DNA of 43,895 nucleotides. It comes from an uncultured Collinsella sp. (GTDB taxonomy: Bacteria > Actinomycetota > Coriobacteriia > Coriobacteriales > Coriobacteriaceae). Below the pieces are notes generated by a model that did not search any database, was not told where the DNA came from, and saw only the letters and a list, made by a program, of their open reading frames with translations. The translations under genes and the position numbers were made by a program. The stretch is taken from positions 1 to 43,895 of the forward strand of contig UQJV01000012.1 in NCBI GenBank assembly GCA_900541475.1, written 5' to 3'. Positions 17,216 through 32,309 of the stretch are shown here, in pieces (positions within the stretch are counted from its first letter, which is position 1; every line of letters begins with the position of its first letter).

Positions 17216-17356
17216 CGGATTCCCGGACCGGGCGGCCCAGGTTTTAAGTTTGCTGCTCTACAGTCCTGCGCAAGACGGAAAGCACATTAAGTGCTTTCCT
17301 TTGCGTGCGGAATTCGCGACAAACTTAAAACCTGGGCCGCCCGGTCCGGGAATCCG
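17216..17356. repeat. Long hairpin repeat, copy 2 (complete)
   Basis: Perfect 37-bp arms (17216-17252 with 17320-17356) enclose 67 nt, which contain a second hairpin GGAAAGCAC/GTGCTTTCC (17277-17285, 17291-17299) extended by CGCAA/TTGCG. The core from TAAGTTTG (17245) to CAAACTTA (17327) is what copy 1 shares as far as it can be seen. The outer 29 bp of each arm is unique to this copy. It fills the space between the rpoC terminator and the rpsL promoter. No protein is encoded. Confidence 0.85.
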
Positions 17357-17385
17357 ACGTGCTCGTTGGGGCAACGTTTCTCACC

Positions 17386-17422
17386 AAAAAAGACCCGCTT
17401 CCCTGCTGGGAAACGGGTCTTT
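17386..17422 (-). terminator. Terminator after rpoC
   Basis: The 15-bp stem 17389-17403 with 17408-17422 has a TGCT loop and a minus-strand TTTTTT tail. Its one irregular pair is G-U only in minus-strand RNA, which supports that orientation. Confidence 0.92.
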
Positions 17423-17448
17423 GGAAGGGCGGTTAACGTACTAGGAAA

Positions 17449-21924
<4,476 letters not shown>

Positions 21925-21930
21925 AGTCAA

Positions 21931-25422
<3,492 letters not shown>

Positions 25423-25495
25423 CAGGTTTTTCCTCCTTCACGGAAATGCTCGGTGGGTTGGCGAGGCATAGCTTCGCCAGTTATCGCAACCTAAT

Positions 25496-25523
25496 AGTTT
25501 ATCAGGTACCGACCGTTGAGCAA
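25496..25523 (-). promoter_or_regulatory. Putative rpoBC promoter
   Basis: Minus-strand TTGCTC (25518-25523) and TAAACT (25496-25501) are 16 bp apart, about 75 bp before the rpoB GTG. The stretch from there to the galU terminator is AT-rich, and I see nothing else in it. Confidence 0.55.
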
Positions 25524-25654
25524 GAAAAGCCTTGACGCGATTGAGTTTTTGGAGTAGCAAAGTTTTTCGACAGAAAACACGCAGGTAGATGCATGTGTAT
25601 CGAACATCTGTTCATATATTTTCTGTGAACAGAGAGCCAACAATCGCAGCTCTT

Positions 25655-25689
25655 ATAAAAAACGGGCGCAGACCGAAGTCCGCACCCGT
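25655..25689 (-). terminator. Terminator after galU
   Basis: A 12-bp stem (25662-25673 with 25678-25689) closes on a TTCG tetraloop in the minus-strand RNA and runs into TTTTTTATAA. Its two wobble pairs are valid only on the minus strand. Confidence 0.92.
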
Positions 25690-25709
25690 AAATGTCGATG
25701 CCCGAAGGC

Positions 25710-26618
25710 TTACTTGCGCATCAAGCCGCCGCGCTCGTCGATGGCGTCCCAGAAGGCGCTTGCAAAGCGAGGATCGCTTGCAGCCATAAGAGCGTTGGTG
25801 GCCATCCAGCCAGACGGGGTACCGGTGTCGTAGCCCGACAGCGGGTCGATGACGACAGCGTACATGGCCTCGCGATCGAGCGAACGGGCCATAGCGTCGG
25901 TCAGCTGGATCTCGCCGCCCTTACCGGCCTGCTGGTCGGCCAGCAGGTCCATGACCAGCGGGCTCAGCAGGTAGCGACCGACGATGTACAGGTTGGACGG
26001 AGCCGCCTCGGGAGCGGGCTTCTCGACCAGACCGCCGATGCGCCAAACGGCACCGGGCTCGGCATCGGCAGCATTCTCGAAGCCCTCGAGAGAGCCCACG
26101 CGATCGCCGGCGATAACGCCGTAGCGGCTGACCTCCTCGGGAGCGCACGCGGCAACGGCGATAACAGAAGCGCCACCATGCTCCTTAGAGACGGCAAGCA
26201 TCTTGTCGCAGATGTCACGGTTGGGCACAACGTAATCGCCCAGAAGAACCAGGAAGTTCTCCCCTGCCACAGCGTCGGCGGCAGAGCGGATGGCGTGACC
26301 AAGGCCCTTGGGCTCGTACTGATAACGGAAGTCGACCGGCATACCACCCGCATGGGCGACGGCGTCGGCATAAGCATCCTTGCCGCGCTCGCGAAGCAGG
26401 TTCTCGAGCGAGCGATCAGGCTGGAAATAGCTCAGCAGCTCAGGCTTGCCGGGAGAGGTGACGATAATGGCATCGTCGACCTCCTCGGGGTCGAGTGCCT
26501 CCTCAACGACGTACTGGATGACCGGCTTGTCGAGCACCGGCAGCATCTCTTTGGGCGTGCACTTGGTGCCAGGCAGAAAACGCGTGCCAAGACCGGCGGC
26601 GGGGATGATTGCCTTCAT
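25710..26618 (-). CDS. galU: UTP-glucose-1-phosphate uridylyltransferase
   Basis: The 302-residue nucleotidyltransferase starts MKAIIPAAGLGTRFLP and continues GTKCTPKEMLPV, the GalU nucleotide-binding loop. It also has EPKGLGHA, LLGDYV and LVEKPAP, and it matches GalU length. It makes UDP-glucose for cell-surface glycans and galactose metabolism. It has its own promoter (26699-26727) and terminator, so it is an independent unit placed between rplL and rpoB, which are adjacent in many bacteria. Confidence 0.95.
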   Translation of the reverse strand: MKAIIPAAGLGTRFLPGTKCTPKEMLPVLDKPVIQYVVEEALDPEEVDDAIIVTSPGKPELLSYFQPDRSLENLLRERGKDAYADAVAHAGGMPVDFRYQYEPKGLGHAIRSAADAVAGENFLVLLGDYVVPNRDICDKMLAVSKEHGGASVIAVAACAPEEVSRYGVIAGDRVGSLEGFENAADAEPGAVWRIGGLVEKPAPEAAPSNLYIVGRYLLSPLVMDLLADQQAGKGGEIQLTDAMARSLDREAMYAVVIDPLSGYDTGTPSGWMATNALMAASDPRFASAFWDAIDERGGLMRK

Positions 26619-26698
26619 AGTATTCAGGGATCCTTTCGCAGGCGCAAATAGCGCCCGTGCATGCGGCTCACCGGCCGCAGACCAAATTGCGATACCGG

Positions 26699-26727
26699 AT
26701 TATCTTACCGCTGTTAATTAACGTTAA
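26699..26727 (-). promoter_or_regulatory. Putative galU promoter
   Basis: Minus-strand TTAACG (26722-26727) and GATAAT (26699-26704) are 17 bp apart and 80 bp before galU. The -35 region lies in an AT-rich near-palindrome (TTAATTAACG). The remainder of the galU-rplL gap shows no gene. Confidence 0.6.
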
Positions 26728-26869
26728 TGCAGGCAAGCGCCATTCTTCAGCAGGTCAACGCAAATTATTGCTTGAATGGTGCAATTTTATCGCCCAACGG
26801 TAGCGACCCCAAAGCACCGCAAACGACAGCAATTTGCATGCCGAGCCAGCAAAATAGAGTGGTCATAAC

Positions 26870-26903
26870 AAAAAAGACGGGGCTCGCAATGCGAACCCCG
26901 TCT
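26870..26903 (-). terminator. Terminator after rplL
   Basis: A 13-bp stem (26875-26887 with 26891-26903) has a three-base loop and a minus-strand TTTTTTG tail. It separates rplJL from galU and rpoBC. Confidence 0.92.
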
Positions 26904-26930
26904 GCAAAGAAATCTGGCGAGAAAGCCTGA

Positions 26931-27308
26931 TTACTTGAGGGTGACAGCAGCGCCAGCAGCCTCGAGCTTCTCCTTGGCAGCCTCGGCGTCCTCCTTCTTG
27001 GCACCCTCGAGAACAGCCTTGGGAGCGCCCTCGACGACCTCCTTGGCCTCCTTCAGGCCAAGGTTGGTGAGCTCACGGACGGCCTTGATGACCTGGATCT
27101 TGTTGTCGCCGAAGCCCTCGAGCACGACGTCAAACTCGGTCTTCTCCTCGGCCTCAGCAGCGCCAGCAGCGGGAGCGGCGACAACGGCGGCAGGAGCGGC
27201 GGCGGAAACGCCGAAGGTGTCCTCGATAGCCTTAACGAGCTCGGAAGCCTCGAGAAGGGTCATTTCCTTAAGAGCATCGATGATCTCATCGGTGGTAAGC
27301 TTAGCCAT
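26931..27308 (-). CDS. rplL: 50S ribosomal protein L7/L12
   Basis: The 125-residue acidic protein has an N-terminal dimerisation helix (MAKLTTDEIIDALKEM), an Ala-rich hinge (about 46-58) and the C-terminal factor-binding domain with GLKEAKEVVEGAPKAV. It forms the mobile ribosomal stalk bound to L10 and recruits translational GTPases. The ATG at 27308 follows AAAGGA. The open frame upstream of it is not supported by homology. Confidence 0.97.
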   Translation of the reverse strand: MAKLTTDEIIDALKEMTLLEASELVKAIEDTFGVSAAAPAAVVAAPAAGAAEAEEKTEFDVVLEGFGDNKIQVIKAVRELTNLGLKEAKEVVEGAPKAVLEGAKKEDAEAAKEKLEAAGAAVTLK

Positions 27309-27410
27309 TTCTAAGTCCTTTCGGTTTCCGTGTCTGTGCACGGAGATCAGTTAAAACACGGCGCGAATGCGCCAGGGGTGCGGCGTTGCCGCCGCGGGTG
27401 AAAACAGCGA

Positions 27411-27932
27411 CTAGGCTGCCTTCTGCTCGGAGACCTGCTGGATCGAACGAGCGAGACCAGAGGAAACGCCGTTGACGCAGACAGCGATGTCGCGAGCGAA
27501 ACCGGAGATGAGACCGGCGATCTGGCCGAGAAGCTGATCCTTGGTGGGCAGCTCGGCGATAGCCTTAACATCATCAGCGGAAACGGCCTTGCCGTCGGAG
27601 ATACCGCCCTTGATCTCAAGGACGCCCTTGGACTTAGCAGAGAAGTCCTTAAGGGCCTTAGCGGCCTCGACCGGCTCGGACTCGTAGAACACATAAGCGA
27701 CGGGGCCGGCGAGGATCTCGTCGAGCTCGGGCTGCTCCTGGTTCTTGAGAGCGATCTTGACCAGGTTGTTCTTGTAGACCTTCATCTCGGCGCCGCACTC
27801 GCGAAGCTGATGACGCAGCTCCTGAGCCTGCTTAACCGTCAGACCGTTGTAGTTGACGACGAACAGACCGGCGTTCTCGGCGATACGGGACTCGATCTCT
27901 GCAACCTTGTCGATTTTGTACTGCTGGGGCAT
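27411..27932 (-). CDS. rplJ: 50S ribosomal protein L10
   Basis: The 173-residue stalk-base protein has MPQQYKIDKVAEIESR, FVVNYNGLTVKQAQELR and KVYKNNLVKIAL, the typical L10 N-terminal domain, followed by the helix that binds L12 dimers. L10 with L12 is the usual autogenous regulator of this operon by binding its mRNA leader. A roughly 200-nt leader with a terminator-like hairpin precedes it. The 102-bp gap to rplL holds no gene. Confidence 0.96.
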   Translation of the reverse strand: MPQQYKIDKVAEIESRIAENAGLFVVNYNGLTVKQAQELRHQLRECGAEMKVYKNNLVKIALKNQEQPELDEILAGPVAYVFYESEPVEAAKALKDFSAKSKGVLEIKGGISDGKAVSADDVKAIAELPTKDQLLGQIAGLISGFARDIAVCVNGVSSGLARSIQQVSEQKAA

Positions 27933-27997
27933 GAATTACACCTCCTCGAATTCTTTCCGGGCACGGTCCGCCACAAGGACGTGACGGGGGCATGTCC

Positions 27998-28033
27998 AAA
28001 AAGAAAGCCCCCGCGCTGCATGAGCGACGGGGG
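27998..28033 (-). terminator. Attenuator-like hairpin in the rplJ leader
   Basis: On the minus strand CCCCCG, a bulged T and CGCT pair with AGCG and CGGGGG (28008-28033), followed by CTTTCTTTTTGG. It stands about 75 nt before the rplJ ATG and downstream of the promoter at 28149. It may therefore act as an attenuator in an L10-leader type control region. Confidence 0.7.
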
Positions 28034-28148
28034 CGAGAAGACATATCTACTCGACCACCTCGGCTGGCGGGATATCCCATTAAGCTCGCGGGCGATGCCC
28101 GTTTGCACCGGCTGTCTCTGGCAGCGGATTCGTGCGTGAACCGATAGT

Positions 28149-28177
28149 ATTATGGCGGGGACCCCGGCGTCGGTCAA
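28149..28177 (-). promoter_or_regulatory. Promoter of rplJ-rplL
   Basis: Minus-strand TTGACC (28172-28177) and CATAAT (28149-28154) are 17 bp apart, a near-consensus pair. The -35 box lies inside one arm of the long inverted repeat at 28167-28268, and the GC-rich spacer contains the palindrome CGGGGTCCCCG. Confidence 0.72.
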
Positions 28178-28268
28178 CGGGCGCGAGGATTCGCACACAA
28201 ACCCTGCATACGCTCCGGCCGGAGCTACGGTAACTTTACTGCGAATCCTCGTGTCCGTTGGCCGGCGC
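28167..28268 (+). ncRNA. Candidate structured RNA (29-bp stem)
   Basis: Positions 28167-28195 pair with 28240-28268 without any mismatch if the RNA is read from the plus strand: 25 Watson-Crick and four G-U pairs. Read from the minus strand the four wobbles become A-C mismatches. The 44-nt loop holds the palindrome CTCCGGCCGGAG (28212-28223). No T-tract follows. Transcription from the plus strand is not shown, so this remains a candidate. Confidence 0.4.
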
Positions 28269-28320
28269 GCCCCACGCATAATCCTTATGTCGGTGGGCTG
28301 ATGTGTTGCGTCCCGCTGGG

Positions 28321-29457
28321 CTATAAGGTCGAAATGAAGGTGGACAGGCGATTTAGGCCTTCGTCCAGATCTTGGTCGGAAACGCAGTAGCTTAAGCGGA
28401 TGTGGCCTTCGGTTCCGAAGCAGTCTCCGGGAACTAGGGCTACATTGGCTTCTTTGATGACTTTGATGCAGAAGTCTTCGCTTGTTAGGCCGAATTGTTT
28501 GATGCTCGGGAAAGCGTAGAAGGCGCCCGCCGGTTCCACTACGTCGAGGCCCATGGCGCTTAAGGCTGCGAGCACGCGTTCGCGGCGGGCTCGGTAGACT
28601 TTGAGCATGGGGACTGGGTCGACGGTCAGGGCTCGGGCTGCGGCGTCCATCTCGAAGGAGACGGCGCTCGATACTAGGTATTGGTGAGCTTTTGCGATCT
28701 CGGCGATGACGGGGGCTGCGGCTGCGAGCCAACCTAAGCGCCAGCCGGTCATGGCCCAGGGCTTGGAGAAGCTCTCGATAACTACCGTCTGATCGCGAAG
28801 CTCCGGGTGACGCTGGGCAAATCGCTCGTAGCCGTCCACGTAGACCAGGCGGTTATATACGTCGTCGCAGATTACGTAGATGCCCGCCTGGTCTGCCACG
28901 CGCGCCACGGCGTCGAGCGACGCCGCGTCGAGGATGCAACCCGTGGGATTGTTGGGCGAGCAGATGACGATGGCCTTAGTCGCCGGTGTCACGCAATCAC
29001 GAAGTGCGTCTTCGTCAATCTGGAATTGTGCAGGCTCTGTATCCAAAAAGACCGCTTTGGCATGATTGGCCACGACGATGCTCTCGTACAGGCCAAAGGC
29101 CGGCGTTGGGATAATGACCTCGTCGCCGGGGTTGAGCATAGCCATAAATGTTGCCGACAGGGCCTCGGTCGCTCCGTCGGTCAGGATGACCTCGTCGGCC
29201 GAAAACGTAAGGCCCGCGTCCCCCATGTAGGCAGACAGCGCCTCGCGCAGGGCGGGGCGACCGTTGTTGGGCGGATAGTGCGTGTCGCCGCGGCCCAGCG
29301 CGGCGGTCACCTCGGCGCTAATCACATCGGGCGTGGGAAAATCAGGCTCGCCAAGCGCAAGCGCGATGCACCCCGGATGCTGGGCGGCGAGCGCATTGAT
29401 CCGACGGATGCCGGAGGGCTTGAGCGTGGCAAGCGAGGTATTCATGGGCAGACGCAT
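28321..29457 (-). CDS. Pyridoxal-phosphate aminotransferase, class I (aspartate aminotransferase-like)
   Basis: This 378-residue fold-type I enzyme has GEPDFPTP, the YPPNNGRPALREA segment, SPNNPTG (167-173), the cofactor-binding D198 and Y201, and the Schiff-base lysine K232 in SFSKPWAMTGWR. It transfers amino groups between amino and keto acids. Substrate choice (Asp, Ala or aromatic) cannot be read from the sequence. The ATG at 29457 follows AAAGGA. It is probably a single-gene unit. Its downstream region is the candidate structured RNA rather than an ordinary terminator. Confidence 0.92.
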   Translation of the reverse strand: MRLPMNTSLATLKPSGIRRINALAAQHPGCIALALGEPDFPTPDVISAEVTAALGRGDTHYPPNNGRPALREALSAYMGDAGLTFSADEVILTDGATEALSATFMAMLNPGDEVIIPTPAFGLYESIVVANHAKAVFLDTEPAQFQIDEDALRDCVTPATKAIVICSPNNPTGCILDAASLDAVARVADQAGIYVICDDVYNRLVYVDGYERFAQRHPELRDQTVVIESFSKPWAMTGWRLGWLAAAAPVIAEIAKAHQYLVSSAVSFEMDAAARALTVDPVPMLKVYRARRERVLAALSAMGLDVVEPAGAFYAFPSIKQFGLTSEDFCIKVIKEANVALVPGDCFGTEGHIRLSYCVSDQDLDEGLNRLSTFISTL

Positions 29458-29550
29458 GGCGTTCCTTTCGTAAGGGTTGCACTAGGATAGCGCGGCAAGA
29501 CGCCGCCAGACGGTGTAACCTAAACGGAAACCAACCGGAAAGGAGGCGGC

Positions 29551-30210
29551 ATGGAGACGACCGCACGCGGCGATATACCAAAAACGCTGCATAACATCGC
29601 GTTTGTCAGTATTCCCGAGAGCGCCGATCTTGAGTTTTTGCTCTGGGACCTCCAGGATGCCATCGCCGCCTATGCCCAGCTTTCTGGCACCGTACTCCCC
29701 CGCCCAGTCAACTTGAAGGCAAATGATGCCGGTGCAGTCGATGGCATAGTGCTCGCTGTTGACGATGCATTTGATGATGAGGCTATGATAGCTATCGAGC
29801 AGATACTCGATCGCCTTGGGAATACAGAGACATGCATCTATGTCGTCGTCCAGGCCGCGTCCAAAAACAACAAGCAGGCGGACGAAGTCCTCGACCGCCT
29901 GTACCGGGCATGCATTCTACGTGACCTGCCATGGTGCGACGGCGTTGTCATCTGTGCCGGCAGCGGCATCGCGGCGCTTCGCCATTCCCCACGCATGGGC
30001 GTCTTGCGCCGACCATTTTCGGAAGCGATGGATAAGCTTGTAGGCGCTGTGCGCATGGGCTGCTCCATCGAGCATGCGCAGCTGCTTGGCGGTGGCAATG
30101 CCGGTAGTGTCGATGCCGACGGCATGGTGCGTGCCAGGCCCGCCGTGCCCGCACCAATCTGGCGCGTCATCATCAAACGCCTCGGCACCCGCGCCCAATC
30201 AGATATCTAA
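29551..30210 (+). CDS. Hypothetical protein, possibly flavodoxin-like fold
   Basis: I do not recognise this 219-residue protein. It has a strong ribosome site (AAAGGAGG) and high-GC third positions, so it is real. Alternating hydrophobic strands (IAFVSIP, GIVLAVDD, IYVVVQAA, GVVICAGSG) suggest an alpha/beta Rossmann or flavodoxin-like fold. The segment ILRDLPWCDGVVICAGSG, with an Arg-rich stretch and a helix after it, resembles the second half of NADPH-dependent FMN reductases but lacks their first phosphate loop. It is divergent from the aminotransferase and ends 1 bp from the convergent glycosylase gene. Confidence 0.75.
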   Translation: METTARGDIPKTLHNIAFVSIPESADLEFLLWDLQDAIAAYAQLSGTVLPRPVNLKANDAGAVDGIVLAVDDAFDDEAMIAIEQILDRLGNTETCIYVVVQAASKNNKQADEVLDRLYRACILRDLPWCDGVVICAGSGIAALRHSPRMGVLRRPFSEAMDKLVGAVRMGCSIEHAQLLGGGNAGSVDADGMVRARPAVPAPIWRVIIKRLGTRAQSDI

Positions 30211-30211
30211 A

Positions 30212-30775
30212 TTACAGAGCGCCCCAATCAACGGCATCGCGCCAGCGCTCGACAAGGCGTTCCAGGCGCCATGCCGCATTGGCGGGACTTGTCGACGGCA
30301 GAACGATGGCGGGCAGCCCGGTGCGTTCTTGTAGATAGCGCCTGTAGAGCCGGCCAGCTGTGCCACCGTTGCATATCACCTGCTCAATGGGGGCTGCACC
30401 GGTAATGCGCTCGATATGTGCCGGCACAACGTTGCGAATGCTCGCGTCACTCGAGCCCTTAATGTCGCAGCTCTCAATCACATCCCATAGGGCTACGCCG
30501 CCGTAAAGCAGCATAGATCGCTTGACGGCAATGGAGGCATCGAGCGCCGCGTGTTCACCGCTTGCCAAAGGATCGCCCTCGTTGGGCGGCACAGGCACAC
30601 CGAGGCACGCGGCCATCACGCGCCAAAAGCGATTCTGCGGATTGCCATAGTAGAAAGCATTGGCGCGCGAAAGCACCGAGGGAAACGACCCGAGCACCAA
30701 AACGCGCGAGTGCTGGTCGAACACGGGCTCAAACCCATGCTCAATATGTTGATAGCCCTCGTCGGACGCCGCCAT
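30212..30775 (-). CDS. Uracil-DNA glycosylase family 6 (deoxyinosine/hypoxanthine-DNA glycosylase)
   Basis: The 187-residue protein has LVLGSFPSVLSRANAFYYG (27-44) followed by NPQNRFW, the motif-1 region of family 6 uracil-glycosylase superfamily enzymes that remove deaminated adenine (hypoxanthine). A later LPSTSPANA segment matches the family's second motif. It would start base-excision repair of deamination damage. Its start lies three bases after the glycosidase stop, so the two share a transcript. Confidence 0.85.
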   Translation of the reverse strand: MAASDEGYQHIEHGFEPVFDQHSRVLVLGSFPSVLSRANAFYYGNPQNRFWRVMAACLGVPVPPNEGDPLASGEHAALDASIAVKRSMLLYGGVALWDVIESCDIKGSSDASIRNVVPAHIERITGAAPIEQVICNGGTAGRLYRRYLQERTGLPAIVLPSTSPANAAWRLERLVERWRDAVDWGAL

Positions 30776-30778
30776 GAT

Positions 30779-32155
30779 CTAGGCCCTCAACAGATAGCGC
30801 ACCTCGTAGGGCGCAAGCTCGAGGGTGCCCGTCAGCTCGACCGCGAGCGCGTCGTCGGCAAGCAGATCGACAAAGGAGCCGTTGAGCTCGCCGGCGCCAA
30901 AGGTGTAAGGCTCGCCCACGGCGTTCACCGCCACGAGCACCGTCGCGCCGTCACAGGCGCGCTCGAACAGCAGCTGCTTGTTCTGGATCATCACGTTGCG
31001 ATAGGCACCGTAGTTGAGGGCGCGGGCCGCCGCCCTGTCTGTCGAGCGCAGGTGCGCGAGCTGCTTGATGAAGGCCGTCAGCTCGTTGGGCGCAGGCTCA
31101 TCGAGCGCAGGTCGCAGCGCCCAATCGCCATCGGGGCCGCCCTTTTCGCCAGGAATCCCCCACTCGCTGCCATAGTAGACGCACGGAATGCCCGGCATGC
31201 CAAACAGCATGCCATAGGCGGGGCGCAGGCAGGACTTGTCCGTCAGGATGCTCGCCAGGCGCGGCACATCGTGGTTGTCGACAAAAGACAGCAGGTGTTT
31301 GCCGCGGTAGATGCACCACGGGTCGCCGCCAAACTGACGGTGCAACGAGTGGGCGATCTCGAACATGTTGACCGAGTTAAAGCTGGAGTACAGGCCCTTG
31401 TAGCACTCGTAGTTGGTGCAGGAGTCGAGCATCTCGTCGTTGACGATCTGGTTGTAGTCGCCGTGGAGCGTCTCACCAATCAGCACAAAGTCGGACTTGA
31501 GCTCACGGGTAAAGGCGTGCAGGCAGCGCATGAAGTCGCGGTCGAGCATATAGGCGACGTCCAGGCGCAGGCCGTCGATGCCAAAGACCTCGGCCCAGTG
31601 ACGCACGGACTCAAGCAGGTAATCAACCACAGCGGGGTTTTGCAGGTTGAGCTTCACAAGCTCAAAATGGCCCTCCCAGCCCTCGTACCAAAAGCCGTCG
31701 CCGTAGCACGAGTCACCGTCGAAGCTGATGTGGAACCAGTCCTTGTACGGCGAATCCCACTTGCGCTCCTGCACATCACGGAAGGCCCAAAAGCCGCGAC
31801 CGACGTGGTTGAAGACGGCATCGAGCACCACACGGATGCCGTGGGCATGCAGCGTCTCACACACGGCGGCAAAGTCGGCATCCCTACCCAGGCGGCGGTC
31901 AATATGGCGCAGGCTGCGCGTGTCGTAGCCGTGGCTATCGGACTCGAGCGGCGGGTTGATGAGCACGGCGCCAACGCCGAGTTCCTGCAGGTAGTCGGCC
32001 CATTGGGCGATCTTCATGATGGGAGCGTCGGGATTGGGCGCGGCGTTGGCAACCTGGGCGAGCTCGTCCTCGGCAACGGGCGCGGCATTCTCGTGCGGAG
32101 CTCCGCAAAAGCCCAGCGGATAGATCTGATAGAACGTCGTCTCGTATGCCCACAT
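30779..32155 (-). CDS. GH13 alpha-amylase family glycosidase
   Basis: From the ATG at 32155 (GGGAGG upstream) the protein has 458 residues and a complete GH13 active site: DAVFNH (112-117), nucleophile D199 in GLRLDVAYM, acid/base E228 in LIGETLHGD, and D296 in FVDNHDVPR. It hydrolyses or transfers alpha-glucosyl units. There is no signal peptide, so it probably works on imported malto-oligosaccharides. The open frame runs on to 32275, but that part crosses an inverted repeat and lacks family similarity. Confidence 0.92.
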   Translation of the reverse strand: MWAYETTFYQIYPLGFCGAPHENAAPVAEDELAQVANAAPNPDAPIMKIAQWADYLQELGVGAVLINPPLESDSHGYDTRSLRHIDRRLGRDADFAAVCETLHAHGIRVVLDAVFNHVGRGFWAFRDVQERKWDSPYKDWFHISFDGDSCYGDGFWYEGWEGHFELVKLNLQNPAVVDYLLESVRHWAEVFGIDGLRLDVAYMLDRDFMRCLHAFTRELKSDFVLIGETLHGDYNQIVNDEMLDSCTNYECYKGLYSSFNSVNMFEIAHSLHRQFGGDPWCIYRGKHLLSFVDNHDVPRLASILTDKSCLRPAYGMLFGMPGIPCVYYGSEWGIPGEKGGPDGDWALRPALDEPAPNELTAFIKQLAHLRSTDRAAARALNYGAYRNVMIQNKQLLFERACDGATVLVAVNAVGEPYTFGAGELNGSFVDLLADDALAVELTGTLELAPYEVRYLLRA

Positions 32156-32227
32156 AACAGCCTCCCAGAAATCCTTCACGCAACGCCACCCATTGTATGC
32201 CCAGCTTGTATCCTCTTCCCCAAAATA

Positions 32228-32294
32228 AGTTGCGGTGGAATAGTTCCTGCTTGGGTCTTCAGAGGCCTTAAACAAGAACTATTCCACCGCAACT
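32228..32294. repeat. 19-bp perfect inverted repeat in the exporter/glycosidase gap
   Basis: AGTTGCGGTGGAATAGTTC (32228-32246) is repeated inverted at 32276-32294 around a 29-nt loop. It lies just downstream of the SotB-like gene. It may act as its terminator, but no T-tract follows on the minus strand. The rest of the gap is empty. Confidence 0.75.
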
Positions 32295-32309
32295 GATGAG
32301 GGGATGTGG

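Noticed and set aside
17216..17356. Integron attC site or CRISPR-like unit
   Set aside because: There is no integrase, no GTTRRRY core sites, and only one complete copy with no repeat-spacer periodicity.
32156..32275. 40-residue N-terminal extension of the GH13 enzyme
   Set aside because: It runs through an inverted repeat. The internal ATG at 32155 has GGGAGG in front and starts at the family's normal first strand.
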